The notes: generated by a model not told the origin, from the sequence alone. A DNA stretch of 5,848 nt from Planctomycetales bacterium (GCA_027451455.1 DAIDJI010000372.1:1-5848); one strand, 5' to 3'; shown: positions 1-5,365, counted from the stretch's first letter. Numbers and translations are program-made.

Positions 1-1
1 G

Positions 2-394
2 ATCGCGCTCCAGGATCACGATCATCCTGTTCGCTATCGGAACATCTGGCTCCGCGAGCTCCCCGAGCGAATGGACCCATCGCCCGCCGACCTTGCCCGG
101 CCGAAGGTCGTCGCGCTGACGCCAGCAACCCTCGACCGGTACGCCGGACGCTACCGACACAGCACGAAATCGGATTCGCCCCCGGCGATCATCGCCCGGG
201 ACGGCGACCACCTTACGCTGAAGCTTCCCTCACGTCCAAGGGCGTTCCGCCTGGAGCCGATCTCCGAGACCGAGTTCGACATGCCACACACGGACGGCCG
301 CTTCACCTTCCGCATCGACGCCTCCGGAAAGGTGACGGGTGTCCGGTTCCAGATCGCCGACGGCGACCGAGAATGGACGCGAATCGGTCGGTAA
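2..394 (+). CDS. DUF1080 (3-keto-disaccharide hydrolase type) protein with lipocalin-like C-terminal domain, 3' part only
   Basis: The frame is open from base 2 to a TAA at 392-394, giving the last 130 residues of a longer protein whose start lies outside the window. The first residues, IALQDHDHPVRYRNIWLREL, match the closing strand signature of the DUF1080 / 3-keto-disaccharide hydrolase fold (LQDHG.PV.FRNIW), a beta-jellyroll domain that is abundant and often secreted in Planctomycetes and linked to glycan breakdown. After a short linker, residues about 38-130 begin LTPATLDRYAGRYR and continue with alternating strands ending in a 'G.VTGVRFQ' segment. This resembles the DUF3471-like lipocalin-type domain found at the C-terminus of serine hydrolases. 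The fusion suggests a small-ligand or structural accessory domain. The 5' end, signal peptide and catalytic residues cannot be seen. It converges on the MBL-fold gene with only 22 bases between stop codons. The DUF1080 call is firm; the tail domain is inferred from pattern. Confidence 0.85.
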   Translation: MALQDHDHPVRYRNIWLRELPERMDPSPADLARPKVVALTPATLDRYAGRYRHSTKSDSPPAIIARDGDHLTLKLPSRPRAFRLEPISETEFDMPHTDGRFTFRIDASGKVTGVRFQIADGDREWTRIGR

Positions 395-416
395 GCGATC
401 TGGACCGGGCCTCGTC

Positions 417-1502
417 TCAGCGCGTCCGGAATGTCTGCTTCTCTCCGTCCTCACCCATCTGCACCGAGAAACTGGACCCGTCCGGCTCGACCAGCACCCG
501 GATCATGGCACCTCCGGCCTGGTCCTTGTTGGCGATCCGGGACGGGTCGGTGTTCTCGTCAGCCCCGGTGGCCGCGTTCCGGTGGAGCTGATAGGCGGCC
601 TCGATCGTCGGGATCGATCGGAGGAGCTTGACCGTCGCCGGCGCACCTCCCTTCCTCGGGCCGTTGTTCATGATCGCGACCGTGGGTGAGATTGTCTGCA
701 CCAGCGTCGGATGATTCGAGATGTCCATCCCGTGGTGAGTCACCTGGTAGAGGTCCACCCGGCCGATCTGGTCGACCGGGCAGACCAATTTTTTCTCGAC
801 GTTCCAGGTCAGGTCCCCGGCGTCGAAGAACGCGAATCTTCCGAAGCGGAAGCGGAACGCCAGGCTCCGCGCATTGTCCGACCCATCGACGGGCCGATCG
901 GGCGGGGCCGACTCGCAAAGCGGGTTGTGCGAAGGCGCGCCGGATGAATCCGTGCGGGGAGCCTCGATCACTCGGCCGCCGGAAGCGAGCACGGTGGCCT
1001 CCAGGCCCTTGATCGGAAGCAGATCCCCAGGCCGGAGCGCCTTTCGCTTCCCTCGGCTCGCTGCCCGGTACGCTATGCCAAGCGGATCCCTTTCCCGGGG
1101 GCCATCGGGAAAATCCAGCCCGTGAATCCCGTCCTCAGGCAGACCACGATCCCAGAAATGGTCGATCCGAACCAGTCGGCTCAGCCCGCCGACGCCCCCG
1201 TAATGATCGGTATGCCAGTGGGTCGTGACAAGATGGTCGAGGTGGTCGCAACCATCGAGGTCTTTCAGGACGTGGAAGATCCGCTTCGGATCACGGTCAT
1301 CATGTCCTGGCCATCCCGAATCGATCAGGATTGACTCGCCCAACGGCGTAACAATCAGGGTCGCTGCGCCTCCCATCACGTCGATGAACTCGATCCGGAG
1401 CCCCCGAAACCGAGTCGCCTCCTGACCAGCCGCCATCGGGCCAGCCGTCATTGCCATGACCAGGACCGCCATCACCATCTTCAAGCGTTTCACGATGTTC
1501 AT
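417..1502 (-). CDS. Secreted MBL-fold metallo-hydrolase, ComEC/Rec2-like type
   Basis: This 361-residue protein has a signal peptide: basic residues (K5, R6, K8), a hydrophobic core at about 9-22 and a likely cleavage after AAG near residue 26, so the enzyme probably acts in the periplasm or outside the cell. The mature part is a metallo-beta-lactamase fold. IEFIDVMGGAATLI (38-50) and ESILIDSGWPG (56-66) are the opening strands. THWHTDHYGG carries the metal motif H95-x-H97-x-D99-H100. FFDAGD (225-230) supplies the bridging acidic residue and VTHHG (254-258) a later histidine. The ordering resembles the C-terminal hydrolase domain of ComEC rather than class B beta-lactamases. The substrate cannot be told; a phosphodiester or lactone bond is possible. 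The start is supported by AGAGGG six bases upstream of the ATG. An insert at about 120-205 is rich in charged residues and Pro/Gly. It is transcribed away from the receiver-like gene and has no operon partner in the window. Confidence 0.9.
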   Translation of the reverse strand: MNIVKRLKMVMAVLVMAMTAGPMAAGQEATRFRGLRIEFIDVMGGAATLIVTPLGESILIDSGWPGHDDRDPKRIFHVLKDLDGCDHLDHLVTTHWHTDHYGGVGGLSRLVRIDHFWDRGLPEDGIHGLDFPDGPRERDPLGIAYRAASRGKRKALRPGDLLPIKGLEATVLASGGRVIEAPRTDSSGAPSHNPLCESAPPDRPVDGSDNARSLAFRFRFGRFAFFDAGDLTWNVEKKLVCPVDQIGRVDLYQVTHHGMDISNHPTLVQTISPTVAIMNNGPRKGGAPATVKLLRSIPTIEAAYQLHRNAATGADENTDPSRIANKDQAGGAMIRVLVEPDGSSFSVQMGEDGEKQTFRTR

Positions 1503-1533
1503 TGGTATCCCTCTACCTCTTTCGCGGAAGTGT

Positions 1534-1561
1534 TCTATATCTCATCTGGAAGCTCGATCAG
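1534..1561 (-). promoter_or_regulatory. Possible promoter of the MBL-fold hydrolase gene
   Basis: Read on the minus strand, TATAGA (1534-1539 on the plus strand) matches the -10 consensus at five of six positions. A weak -35 candidate, CTGATC (1556-1561), lies 16 bases upstream and matches at three of six. The -10 box lies about 31 bases before the start codon at 1502, which leaves room for the AGAGGG ribosome-binding site. The -35 is poor, so confidence is limited. Confidence 0.3.
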
Positions 1562-1674
1562 TCGGTGGTGGAGCAGACGCCCGCAATCGATCCTCGGCGC
1601 GGGGGCTCGCCCGTTCGAGGCATCGTCAGCGATCGGTATCAGGCGATCAAGAGGGCTGCGGTCGGTCTCTGATG

Positions 1675-1704
1675 AAGATTCTGGGCAGTCCCGGGATTTT
1701 TTTT
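1675..1704 (+). terminator. Candidate intrinsic terminator with no obvious upstream gene
   Basis: The arms 1675-1685 and 1690-1700 pair over 11 positions, including three G-T wobbles, around a four-base CAGT loop. The GC-rich core is CTGGG/CCCGG. An unbroken run of eight T's occupies 1697-1704, so the 3' side of the hairpin runs into a U-tract as in Rho-independent terminators. The orientation is plus strand, yet no plus-strand gene lies just upstream; the nearest gene there is on the minus strand. It may end a small RNA, stop antisense transcription coming from the hydrolase gene, or insulate the downstream promoter. Confidence 0.5.
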
Positions 1705-1722
1705 GTCGTGCAAATCCCGAGA
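1689..1722 (+). repeat. Inverted repeat overlapping the terminator-like hairpin
   Basis: CGGGATTT (1692-1699) and AAATCCCG (1712-1719) are perfect reverse complements with a 12-base loop. After one mismatch the pairing extends by two more base pairs (1689-1690 with 1721-1722). The left arm uses the same bases as the right arm of the terminator-like hairpin, and the T-tract falls partly in the arm and partly in the loop, so the two structures exclude each other in RNA. Confidence 0.45.
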
Positions 1723-1768
1723 TTACGGTTACTTGGAGCGGCCCTTCCCGAAATCTTCCCGCGCGGGG

Positions 1769-1796
1769 TCCACAGGGCCGCGAGGCTTTGTATAAT
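1769..1796 (+). promoter_or_regulatory. Sigma-70-like promoter upstream of the receiver-like gene
   Basis: A perfect TATAAT lies at 1791-1796 in an otherwise GC-rich setting, with TCCACA (four of six matches to TTGACA) at 1769-1774 and a 16-base spacer. Transcription would begin near 1803, giving a leader of about 230 bases before the receiver-like gene at 2036. The perfect -10 is the strongest promoter element in the window. Confidence 0.55.
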
Positions 1797-1890
1797 AAGT
1801 GAAGTCGTGCCATGATCCCACTGCCAGGACCACGAGTGAAGTGTGGTGTCCGGGGTCGCGAAGGCGTTGCTGCCCTCTCTGTTAACGTTC

Positions 1891-1934
1891 CCCTGGAGAT
1901 CGACCCAGGGCTTGCCTCGTACTCACCCGAGGCA
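1891..1934 (+). promoter_or_regulatory. Two adjacent hairpins in the leader of the receiver-like gene
   Basis: CCCTGG (1891-1896) pairs perfectly with CCAGGG (1905-1910) across an eight-base loop. Two bases later TGCCTCG (1913-1919) pairs perfectly with CGAGGCA (1928-1934), also across an eight-base loop. Both sit in the predicted leader, about 100 bases before the start codon. Equal loop sizes and tight spacing suggest a folded leader element. No known riboswitch class is recognised, and no T-tract follows that would make either a terminator. Confidence 0.4.
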
Positions 1935-2035
1935 TGGAGTTCGCTCGCGTTTGGCCGTGCCGGGTCGTGTCTCCCTCTCTTCGTCCCTGTAAGAACGCAA
2001 GGATTCGCTCTTTCTCCACAGGGAGTGTTTCTAGC

Positions 2036-2521
2036 ATGACTGATAGTACAATCCTGACCATCACCTGTGACGAAAAGTTCCTCGAGGGGCTGCGGGGCCA
2101 GCTTCACGACCAGTTTCCTGGCGCGACCCGGATGATCGTGGCCGGGACTGTTGATGAGGCGTGCTCGCTGCTGACCATGGCTCATCCTCGGCTGATTGTG
2201 GTCCACTGGCCGCGGATCGGTGGTCGTCTGGAGGAGCTGAACCGACTGCTCTGGGCGACGACCGTCCTGGCGCGTCAGATCCCAGTGGTCGTGCTCGCGG
2301 ATCGATATCGGATCGACCAGGCAACCACCCTCTACCGGATGGGTATCCGCGAGTATATCAGCCGGACTCATCATGCCGACCAGTTCGCCCGGGTGCTGAA
2401 CTCTTACATCCGTCTGGCGCCTGCGGGTCGATCGCATCCATCCCAGGCTGAGGATTCAGCGCAGTCGGCGAAACCCTGGACCGCCGCTTCTGCGAGAAAC
2501 GCCAAGGCCAGGGTCGTCTGA
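2036..2521 (+). CDS. Receiver-like (CheY-fold) protein lacking the phospho-acceptor aspartate
   Basis: This 161-residue protein follows the layout of a response-regulator receiver domain across residues 5-126. ILTITCDEKF (6-15) gives strand 1 and the acidic pair D12/E13. RLIVVHW (52-58) is strand 3, IPVVVLADR (82-90) is strand 4, and the GIREYISR segment (103-110) matches the 'GA.DYL.KP' region. Where the phosphorylated Asp should be, the residue is H57. The usual Ser/Thr at the end of strand 4 is A88 and the conserved Lys is R110. It therefore probably works without phosphorylation, as a protein-interaction module. There is no DNA-binding or enzymatic output domain; residues 127-161 are a polar, Ala/Ser-rich tail. 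I chose the ATG at 2036 because AGGGAG sits ten bases upstream (2020-2025) and the fold begins at once. An in-frame ATG at 1934 would add 34 residues that do not fit the fold. It is cytosolic; partners are unknown. Confidence 0.75.
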   Translation: MTDSTILTITCDEKFLEGLRGQLHDQFPGATRMIVAGTVDEACSLLTMAHPRLIVVHWPRIGGRLEELNRLLWATTVLARQIPVVVLADRYRIDQATTLYRMGIREYISRTHHADQFARVLNSYIRLAPAGRSHPSQAEDSAQSAKPWTAASARNAKARVV

Positions 2522-2524
2522 GCC

Positions 2525-2587
2525 GATCCGATTTGCAGGGTTTGTCCGCGGCGTATTTGTTTGAATTTGCCGTACGCCGATCGGATC
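2525..2587 (+). repeat. Nested inverted repeat between the receiver-like and TPR genes
   Basis: An outer pair, GATCCGAT (2525-2532) with ATCGGATC (2580-2587), encloses an inner pair, CGGCGTA (2549-2555) with TACGCCG (2573-2579). Both are perfect. The two right arms are contiguous while the left arms are separated by 16 bases, giving a 15-bp stem with a one-sided bulge and a 17-base loop. It starts four bases after the stop of the receiver-like gene. A terminator role is possible, but only a weak T-rich stretch follows, after a run of C's. Confidence 0.45.
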
Positions 2588-2596
2588 AGGGCCCCC

Positions 2597-2625
2597 TTGT
2601 TTATGTCGGCATCCAAGATTAGAAT
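2597..2625 (+). promoter_or_regulatory. Promoter of the TPR gene
   Basis: TTGTTT (2597-2602) and TAGAAT (2620-2625) are separated by an ideal 17-base spacer. The -10 matches TATAAT at five of six positions; the -35 keeps the important TTG. The predicted transcript would start near 2632, about 39 bases before the start codon. The box starts ten bases after the nested inverted repeat ends, which suggests the gene is transcribed independently of the receiver-like gene. Confidence 0.5.
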
Positions 2626-2670
2626 ACTTCCCTCGCCTGCGCGTTCTTCAGGACCGGGGGAGTTTCCAGA

Positions 2671-3858
2671 ATGCGGCGCAACTGGCCGGCCCTCGCGATC
2701 GTGCTGTTCGTCTTCGCCCCGGTCCGGGGGCAGGATGCCCTCTCGATGCTCGGGCAGCGTGTCGTCATTCGCTATCGACGGCCGCTGACCATCGGCGCCG
2801 TGAATGTTGAGCCAAAAGACTATCGTGCGTACACCGTCGATCGTGTCGAAGGGGACATGGTCTGGCTGGTCTCGGGGAGTGTCTCGGGCTGGGTACCGAA
2901 GGATCAGGTGATGACCCTCGACGAGGCCATTGCCTACTATACCGAGGACGTGCGCCACAATCCGAACGCCTGGAATTCCTATCTCTATCGCGGCTTCGTC
3001 TGGGACGTGAAGCACCAGTACGAGCGAGCGATCGCCGACTACACCGAGGCGATCCGGATCTATCCTCTCTGGGCCAACACTTTCAATAACCGGGGCTGGA
3101 CCTATCACCGCCTGAAGAGATACGAGCGAGCGATCGCCGATTACAACGCGGCGATTCGGCTCGACCCGCATTGTGTCCTGGCAATCGTGAATCGGGGCTT
3201 TGCCCGCGAGGACACGGGTGACTACTACAAGGCCATTGATGACTTCAAGCGTGCGATCCACGAGGATCCGAAGTACGGCAGGGCGCACGGGGCGCTGGCC
3301 TGGCTGTACGCGACATGCCCGGATCGGAAGTTCCGTGACGGTAACCTGGCGGTCCGATCGGCGACGACGGCCTGCGAACTGACCCGGTGGAAGGACCCGG
3401 GCAAGGTCGCGATTCTCGCCGCAGCGTATGCGGAGGCGGGCGATTTCAAGAAGGCCGTTCAGTGGCAGCGGCAGGCCAATGACCGCTACCTCGACCCTGA
3501 GGATCGTCGGACAGGCCGGGAGCGGCTGGCTCTCTTTGAGGCGAAGAAGCCGTTCCGTGTGACGGCCGAGGCGATTCATCGGAGCGAGGGGGCGCCGGAA
3601 GCGGGCCACACCTTTGCCCAGTTCCGAGACCCCGATCAGGCGGCCCGAATCTTCGAAGAGCTCCGGGCGAGGGCCGGGCATCCGCCCGAGGCCACCTCCG
3701 GACACGAACGTGAGGTTTTTGAACGGAAACTGACGGCGGCCGTCGAGCACGTCGCCCGCAAGTACCACCTTCGTCGGCGCGACGTCCGCGCCATCTGGCA
3801 CGCTGGCCTGGGCGACAGCGCCGCTGCGAATGCCTCGGGGAAGGTGCCGGACGCCTGA
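2671..3858 (+). CDS. Exported SH3-like / tetratricopeptide-repeat protein
   Basis: This 395-residue protein starts with a signal peptide (RRNWPALAIVLFVFAPVRG, cleavage near residue 20), so it is probably exported. Residues about 28-80 look like a small SH3-type barrel (GQRVVIRYRRPL ... GDMVWLV ... GWVPKDQV), a module often placed before TPRs in planctomycete proteins. Three regular 34-residue TPRs follow at about 100-133, 134-167 and 168-201, each with the RG..Y/F and AI.D/Y core. Two less regular helical pairs follow at about 202-243 and 244-277. The segment LALFEAKKPFR (287-296) closes the repeat array, as in related proteins. Residues 300-395 form a charged, helical tail (EVFERKLTAAVEHVARKYHLRRRDVRAIW) that I do not recognise. 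TPRs bind other proteins, so a scaffold role at the cell envelope is likely; the partner is unknown. The start is supported by GGGGGAG (2656-2662) eight bases upstream of the ATG. Confidence 0.85.
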   Translation: MRRNWPALAIVLFVFAPVRGQDALSMLGQRVVIRYRRPLTIGAVNVEPKDYRAYTVDRVEGDMVWLVSGSVSGWVPKDQVMTLDEAIAYYTEDVRHNPNAWNSYLYRGFVWDVKHQYERAIADYTEAIRIYPLWANTFNNRGWTYHRLKRYERAIADYNAAIRLDPHCVLAIVNRGFAREDTGDYYKAIDDFKRAIHEDPKYGRAHGALAWLYATCPDRKFRDGNLAVRSATTACELTRWKDPGKVAILAAAYAEAGDFKKAVQWQRQANDRYLDPEDRRTGRERLALFEAKKPFRVTAEAIHRSEGAPEAGHTFAQFRDPDQAARIFEELRARAGHPPEATSGHEREVFERKLTAAVEHVARKYHLRRRDVRAIWHAGLGDSAAANASGKVPDA

Positions 3859-3880
3859 ATGGATCGCATGGCGAGAGACC

Positions 3881-3909
3881 GGGACTTCTGCCGCGCGCCG
3901 GCATAGAAT
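3881..3909 (+). promoter_or_regulatory. Promoter candidate for the VWA gene
   Basis: TAGAAT (3904-3909) is identical to the -10 box proposed for the TPR gene. A weak -35 candidate, GGGACT (3881-3886, three of six matches), lies 17 bases upstream. The transcript would start near 3916 and have a leader of about 75 bases. The poor -35 keeps confidence modest, but the shared -10 and spacer strengthen the case. Confidence 0.4.
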
Positions 3910-3990
3910 GGAAGAAAGGGGGCGTCCTCGATCGGGTCCCGAGCCGTCGCGGTGCGCTCTGCATTCGTCCGCCCCGCGAGGGAGATCCGC

Positions 3991-5031
3991 ATGCCGCCTG
4001 TCCACGACTCCCTGTTAACCGGCCAGTCACCAATGACCGATCCGAGGTCGCTGGCGAGCTCGGTTCTGTTCCACCTCCTGATCGTGGTCCTGGCATGGGC
4101 GGCGGTTCTGAACGTGGCGCTGCCGACTTCGGAGCCGGAGGTCCGTCCGATCCGGGCCGAGATTGGGCCGGTGGACAACCGGGCCGATCCTCAGGCGGTT
4201 GCGGGCGAGGGGGGCGGCAGCCCGGGCGAGATCGGCGGGACGAGCCCGGTCCTGATCACGGGGCCCGACCCAAAGGATAGCCTGGCGGCCGTCGACCGGG
4301 ATCCGGCCGATGCCCTCCTCGCAGAGATTCTCCCCACCACGAAGCCGCTCGGTCCTGAGACGCTGAACAAGGCCCTTCCCGGCCCGAAGACGGTTGGCCA
4401 GGGATTGATCCCCGGCTCCGGGCCCGGCGGTGGCGGTGGTTCCGGCGGTGGTTCTGGTGGCGGCGTTGGTCGCGGGATCGGACCCGGCACCCAGTTCTTC
4501 GGCGCCCGCGACCACGCCCACTCCTTCGCCTACGTGATCGACCGGTCCGGCAGCATGGTCAGCCATAACTCGCTCGAAGTCGCCAAGCGAGAGTTGCTTT
4601 CCAGCCTCGACCAACTCCCGCCGGACGCCGAGTTTGCCGTGGTCTTCTATAACATGACCCCCAGGATGCTTACGGACCCAGAGGGACACCGGGGCCGGAT
4701 GGCTGCCACGGCCGCCAACAAGGCAAGGATCCGGGCTCAGCTCGTTTCGGTCGTCCCCGATGGCGGTACCGATCACATGGCTGCCCTCCGATCGGCTCTG
4801 GCGCTGCGGACCGAGGTGGTTTTCTTCCTGACCGATGCCGACCTGATGACCAACGGCGACGTGGACGAGATCCTCTCCGAGGCCGGGACGACCCGAATCC
4901 AGGCTGTGGAGTTCGGCCGTGGCATGAACCTCGGCGAGCGGACGCCCCTGCGTCGGCTCGCCACCACCACTGGGGGCTCCTATCTGTATATCGATGTGAG
5001 CAAGTTTCCCAGCACGGTCTCGGGATTCTAG
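3991..5031 (+). CDS. Membrane-anchored von Willebrand factor A (VWA) protein
   Basis: With the start at 3991 the protein has 346 residues. One transmembrane helix lies at about 22-44 (ASSVLFHLLIVVLAWAAVLNV), so the rest probably faces the periplasm. Residues 45-143 are Pro/Gly-rich and disordered-looking. A Gly/Ser stretch at about 143-163 links to a GTQFFG motif (166-171), and the VWA domain runs from about 177 to 340. The metal-ion-dependent adhesion site is complete: D184-R-S186-G-S188 (DRSGSM), T260 in DGGT, and D282 in FFLTDAD. It should bind Mg or Mn and a partner protein. This anchor/linker/VWA layout is recurrent in planctomycetes, with no known enzymatic role. GAGGGAG (3978-3984) lies six bases before the ATG at 3991. 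An in-frame GTG at 3952 lacks such a site, and an ATG at 4033 would also keep the helix but has only a weak site. It lies 132 bases after the TPR gene. Confidence 0.85.
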   Translation: MPPVHDSLLTGQSPMTDPRSLASSVLFHLLIVVLAWAAVLNVALPTSEPEVRPIRAEIGPVDNRADPQAVAGEGGGSPGEIGGTSPVLITGPDPKDSLAAVDRDPADALLAEILPTTKPLGPETLNKALPGPKTVGQGLIPGSGPGGGGGSGGGSGGGVGRGIGPGTQFFGARDHAHSFAYVIDRSGSMVSHNSLEVAKRELLSSLDQLPPDAEFAVVFYNMTPRMLTDPEGHRGRMAATAANKARIRAQLVSVVPDGGTDHMAALRSALALRTEVVFFLTDADLMTNGDVDEILSEAGTTRIQAVEFGRGMNLGERTPLRRLATTTGGSYLYIDVSKFPSTVSGF

Positions 5032-5115
5032 CAGGTCCCGGTTTGGCGGCCGGCCCGCTGCCCCCTGGCGAGATCGGTCGGCCCTGGTGTCTAATCGCAG
5101 GAGCAGGCAAGTGCG

Positions 5116-5159
5116 GGGCTCGTCCGGTCGGCGCGAGAACGGGAACGAGCCCGTCCCGT
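5116..5159 (+). terminator. Overlapping hairpins, possible terminator of the VWA gene
   Basis: GGGCTCGT (5116-5123) pairs perfectly with ACGAGCCC (5145-5152), and ACGGGA (5139-5144) pairs perfectly with TCCCGT (5154-5159). The right arm of the first lies inside the loop of the second, so they would form a pseudoknot-like arrangement or alternate. The second hairpin is followed by CTTTG, a poor U-tract. It lies 85 bases past the VWA stop. Confidence 0.3.
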
Positions 5160-5164
5160 CTTTG

Positions 5165-5199
5165 AGACCCCGGGTCGCATCGATCGCCAGGCGGGGTCT
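5165..5199. repeat. Perfect 8-bp inverted repeat
   Basis: AGACCCCG (5165-5172) and CGGGGTCT (5192-5199) are exact reverse complements around a 19-base loop that includes the palindrome ATCGAT. No T-tract follows. It may be part of the leader of the pyrophosphatase gene or a protein-binding site. Confidence 0.35.
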
Positions 5200-5365
5200 T
5201 CGACGCGTTCGATTTGCTTCGAGTCGTGCCGTTCTCTCCTTACCGGATTACGAGGTGCCGTCGCCATCGTCCGGAGGCCGGTCGTGCCGCCCGGGGGCGA
5301 TCGTCGCGTCGGTCGTCGTCGCCCTGTGGGCGCCGGCGATCCCCATGAAGTTGGAGACGTGCATC

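Larger units (their letters stand above)
1503..2035. other. Divergent intergenic region of 533 bases with regulatory signals but no convincing gene
   Basis: This stretch separates the minus-strand hydrolase from the plus-strand receiver-like gene. It holds, in order, a possible minus-strand promoter (1534-1561), a plus-strand intrinsic-terminator-like hairpin with eight T's (1675-1704) overlapped by a competing inverted repeat (1689-1722), a plus-strand promoter with a perfect TATAAT (1769-1796), and two adjacent hairpins (1891-1910 and 1913-1934). Frames open across it have low third-position GC for this genome and no recognisable domain, so I read it as noncoding. It is unusually long for a simple promoter region and may encode a small RNA or a regulated leader. 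Confidence 0.6.
5032..5365. other. Intergenic region of 334 bases rich in inverted repeats
   Basis: No convincing gene is present. The middle part holds overlapping inverted repeats at 5116-5159 and a further one at 5165-5199. The last part, 5240-5344, is a GC-rich run of 'gtcg'-type triplets with a short CGCCC/GGGCG hairpin (5320-5332) just before the pyrophosphatase start. I could not find a promoter with good -35 and -10 boxes for the pyrophosphatase gene. Confidence 0.5.

Noticed and set aside
1934..2035. A longer start for the receiver-like gene at the ATG at 1934
   Set aside because: The added 34 residues are basic and do not fit the fold, the ATG lies within a hairpin arm, and the ATG at 2036 has AGGGAG at a suitable distance.
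1535..2437. A 300-codon open frame on the minus strand across the intergenic region and the receiver-like gene
   Set aside because: It covers two unlike regions, has no recognisable domain and no good ribosome-binding site, and opposes a gene with receiver-fold patterning.
3859..3906. A 15-codon frame starting one base after the TPR stop codon
   Set aside because: It has no ribosome-binding site of its own, and its stop codon overlaps the proposed -10 box of the VWA gene; chance is the simplest explanation.
2404..4005. A 533-codon open frame on the minus strand, the longest in the window
   Set aside because: It lies opposite the TPR gene, which has a signal peptide, clear repeats, a ribosome-binding site and a promoter. 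The minus-strand translation has no recognisable domain and its openness is explained by high GC at third codon positions.
4420..4470. Repetitive GGT/GGC triplets that could be read as a DNA repeat array
   Set aside because: They encode the Gly/Ser linker of the VWA protein in frame, so the repetition is explained by protein composition.
4027..4776. A 249-codon open frame on the minus strand opposite the VWA gene
   Set aside because: It is a GC-driven shadow of a gene with a transmembrane helix and a complete MIDAS motif.
5285..5345. A GTCG-rich low-complexity stretch as a possible iteron array or origin
   Set aside because: The units are short, irregular and explained by GC bias; no DnaA boxes or regularly spaced repeats are visible.
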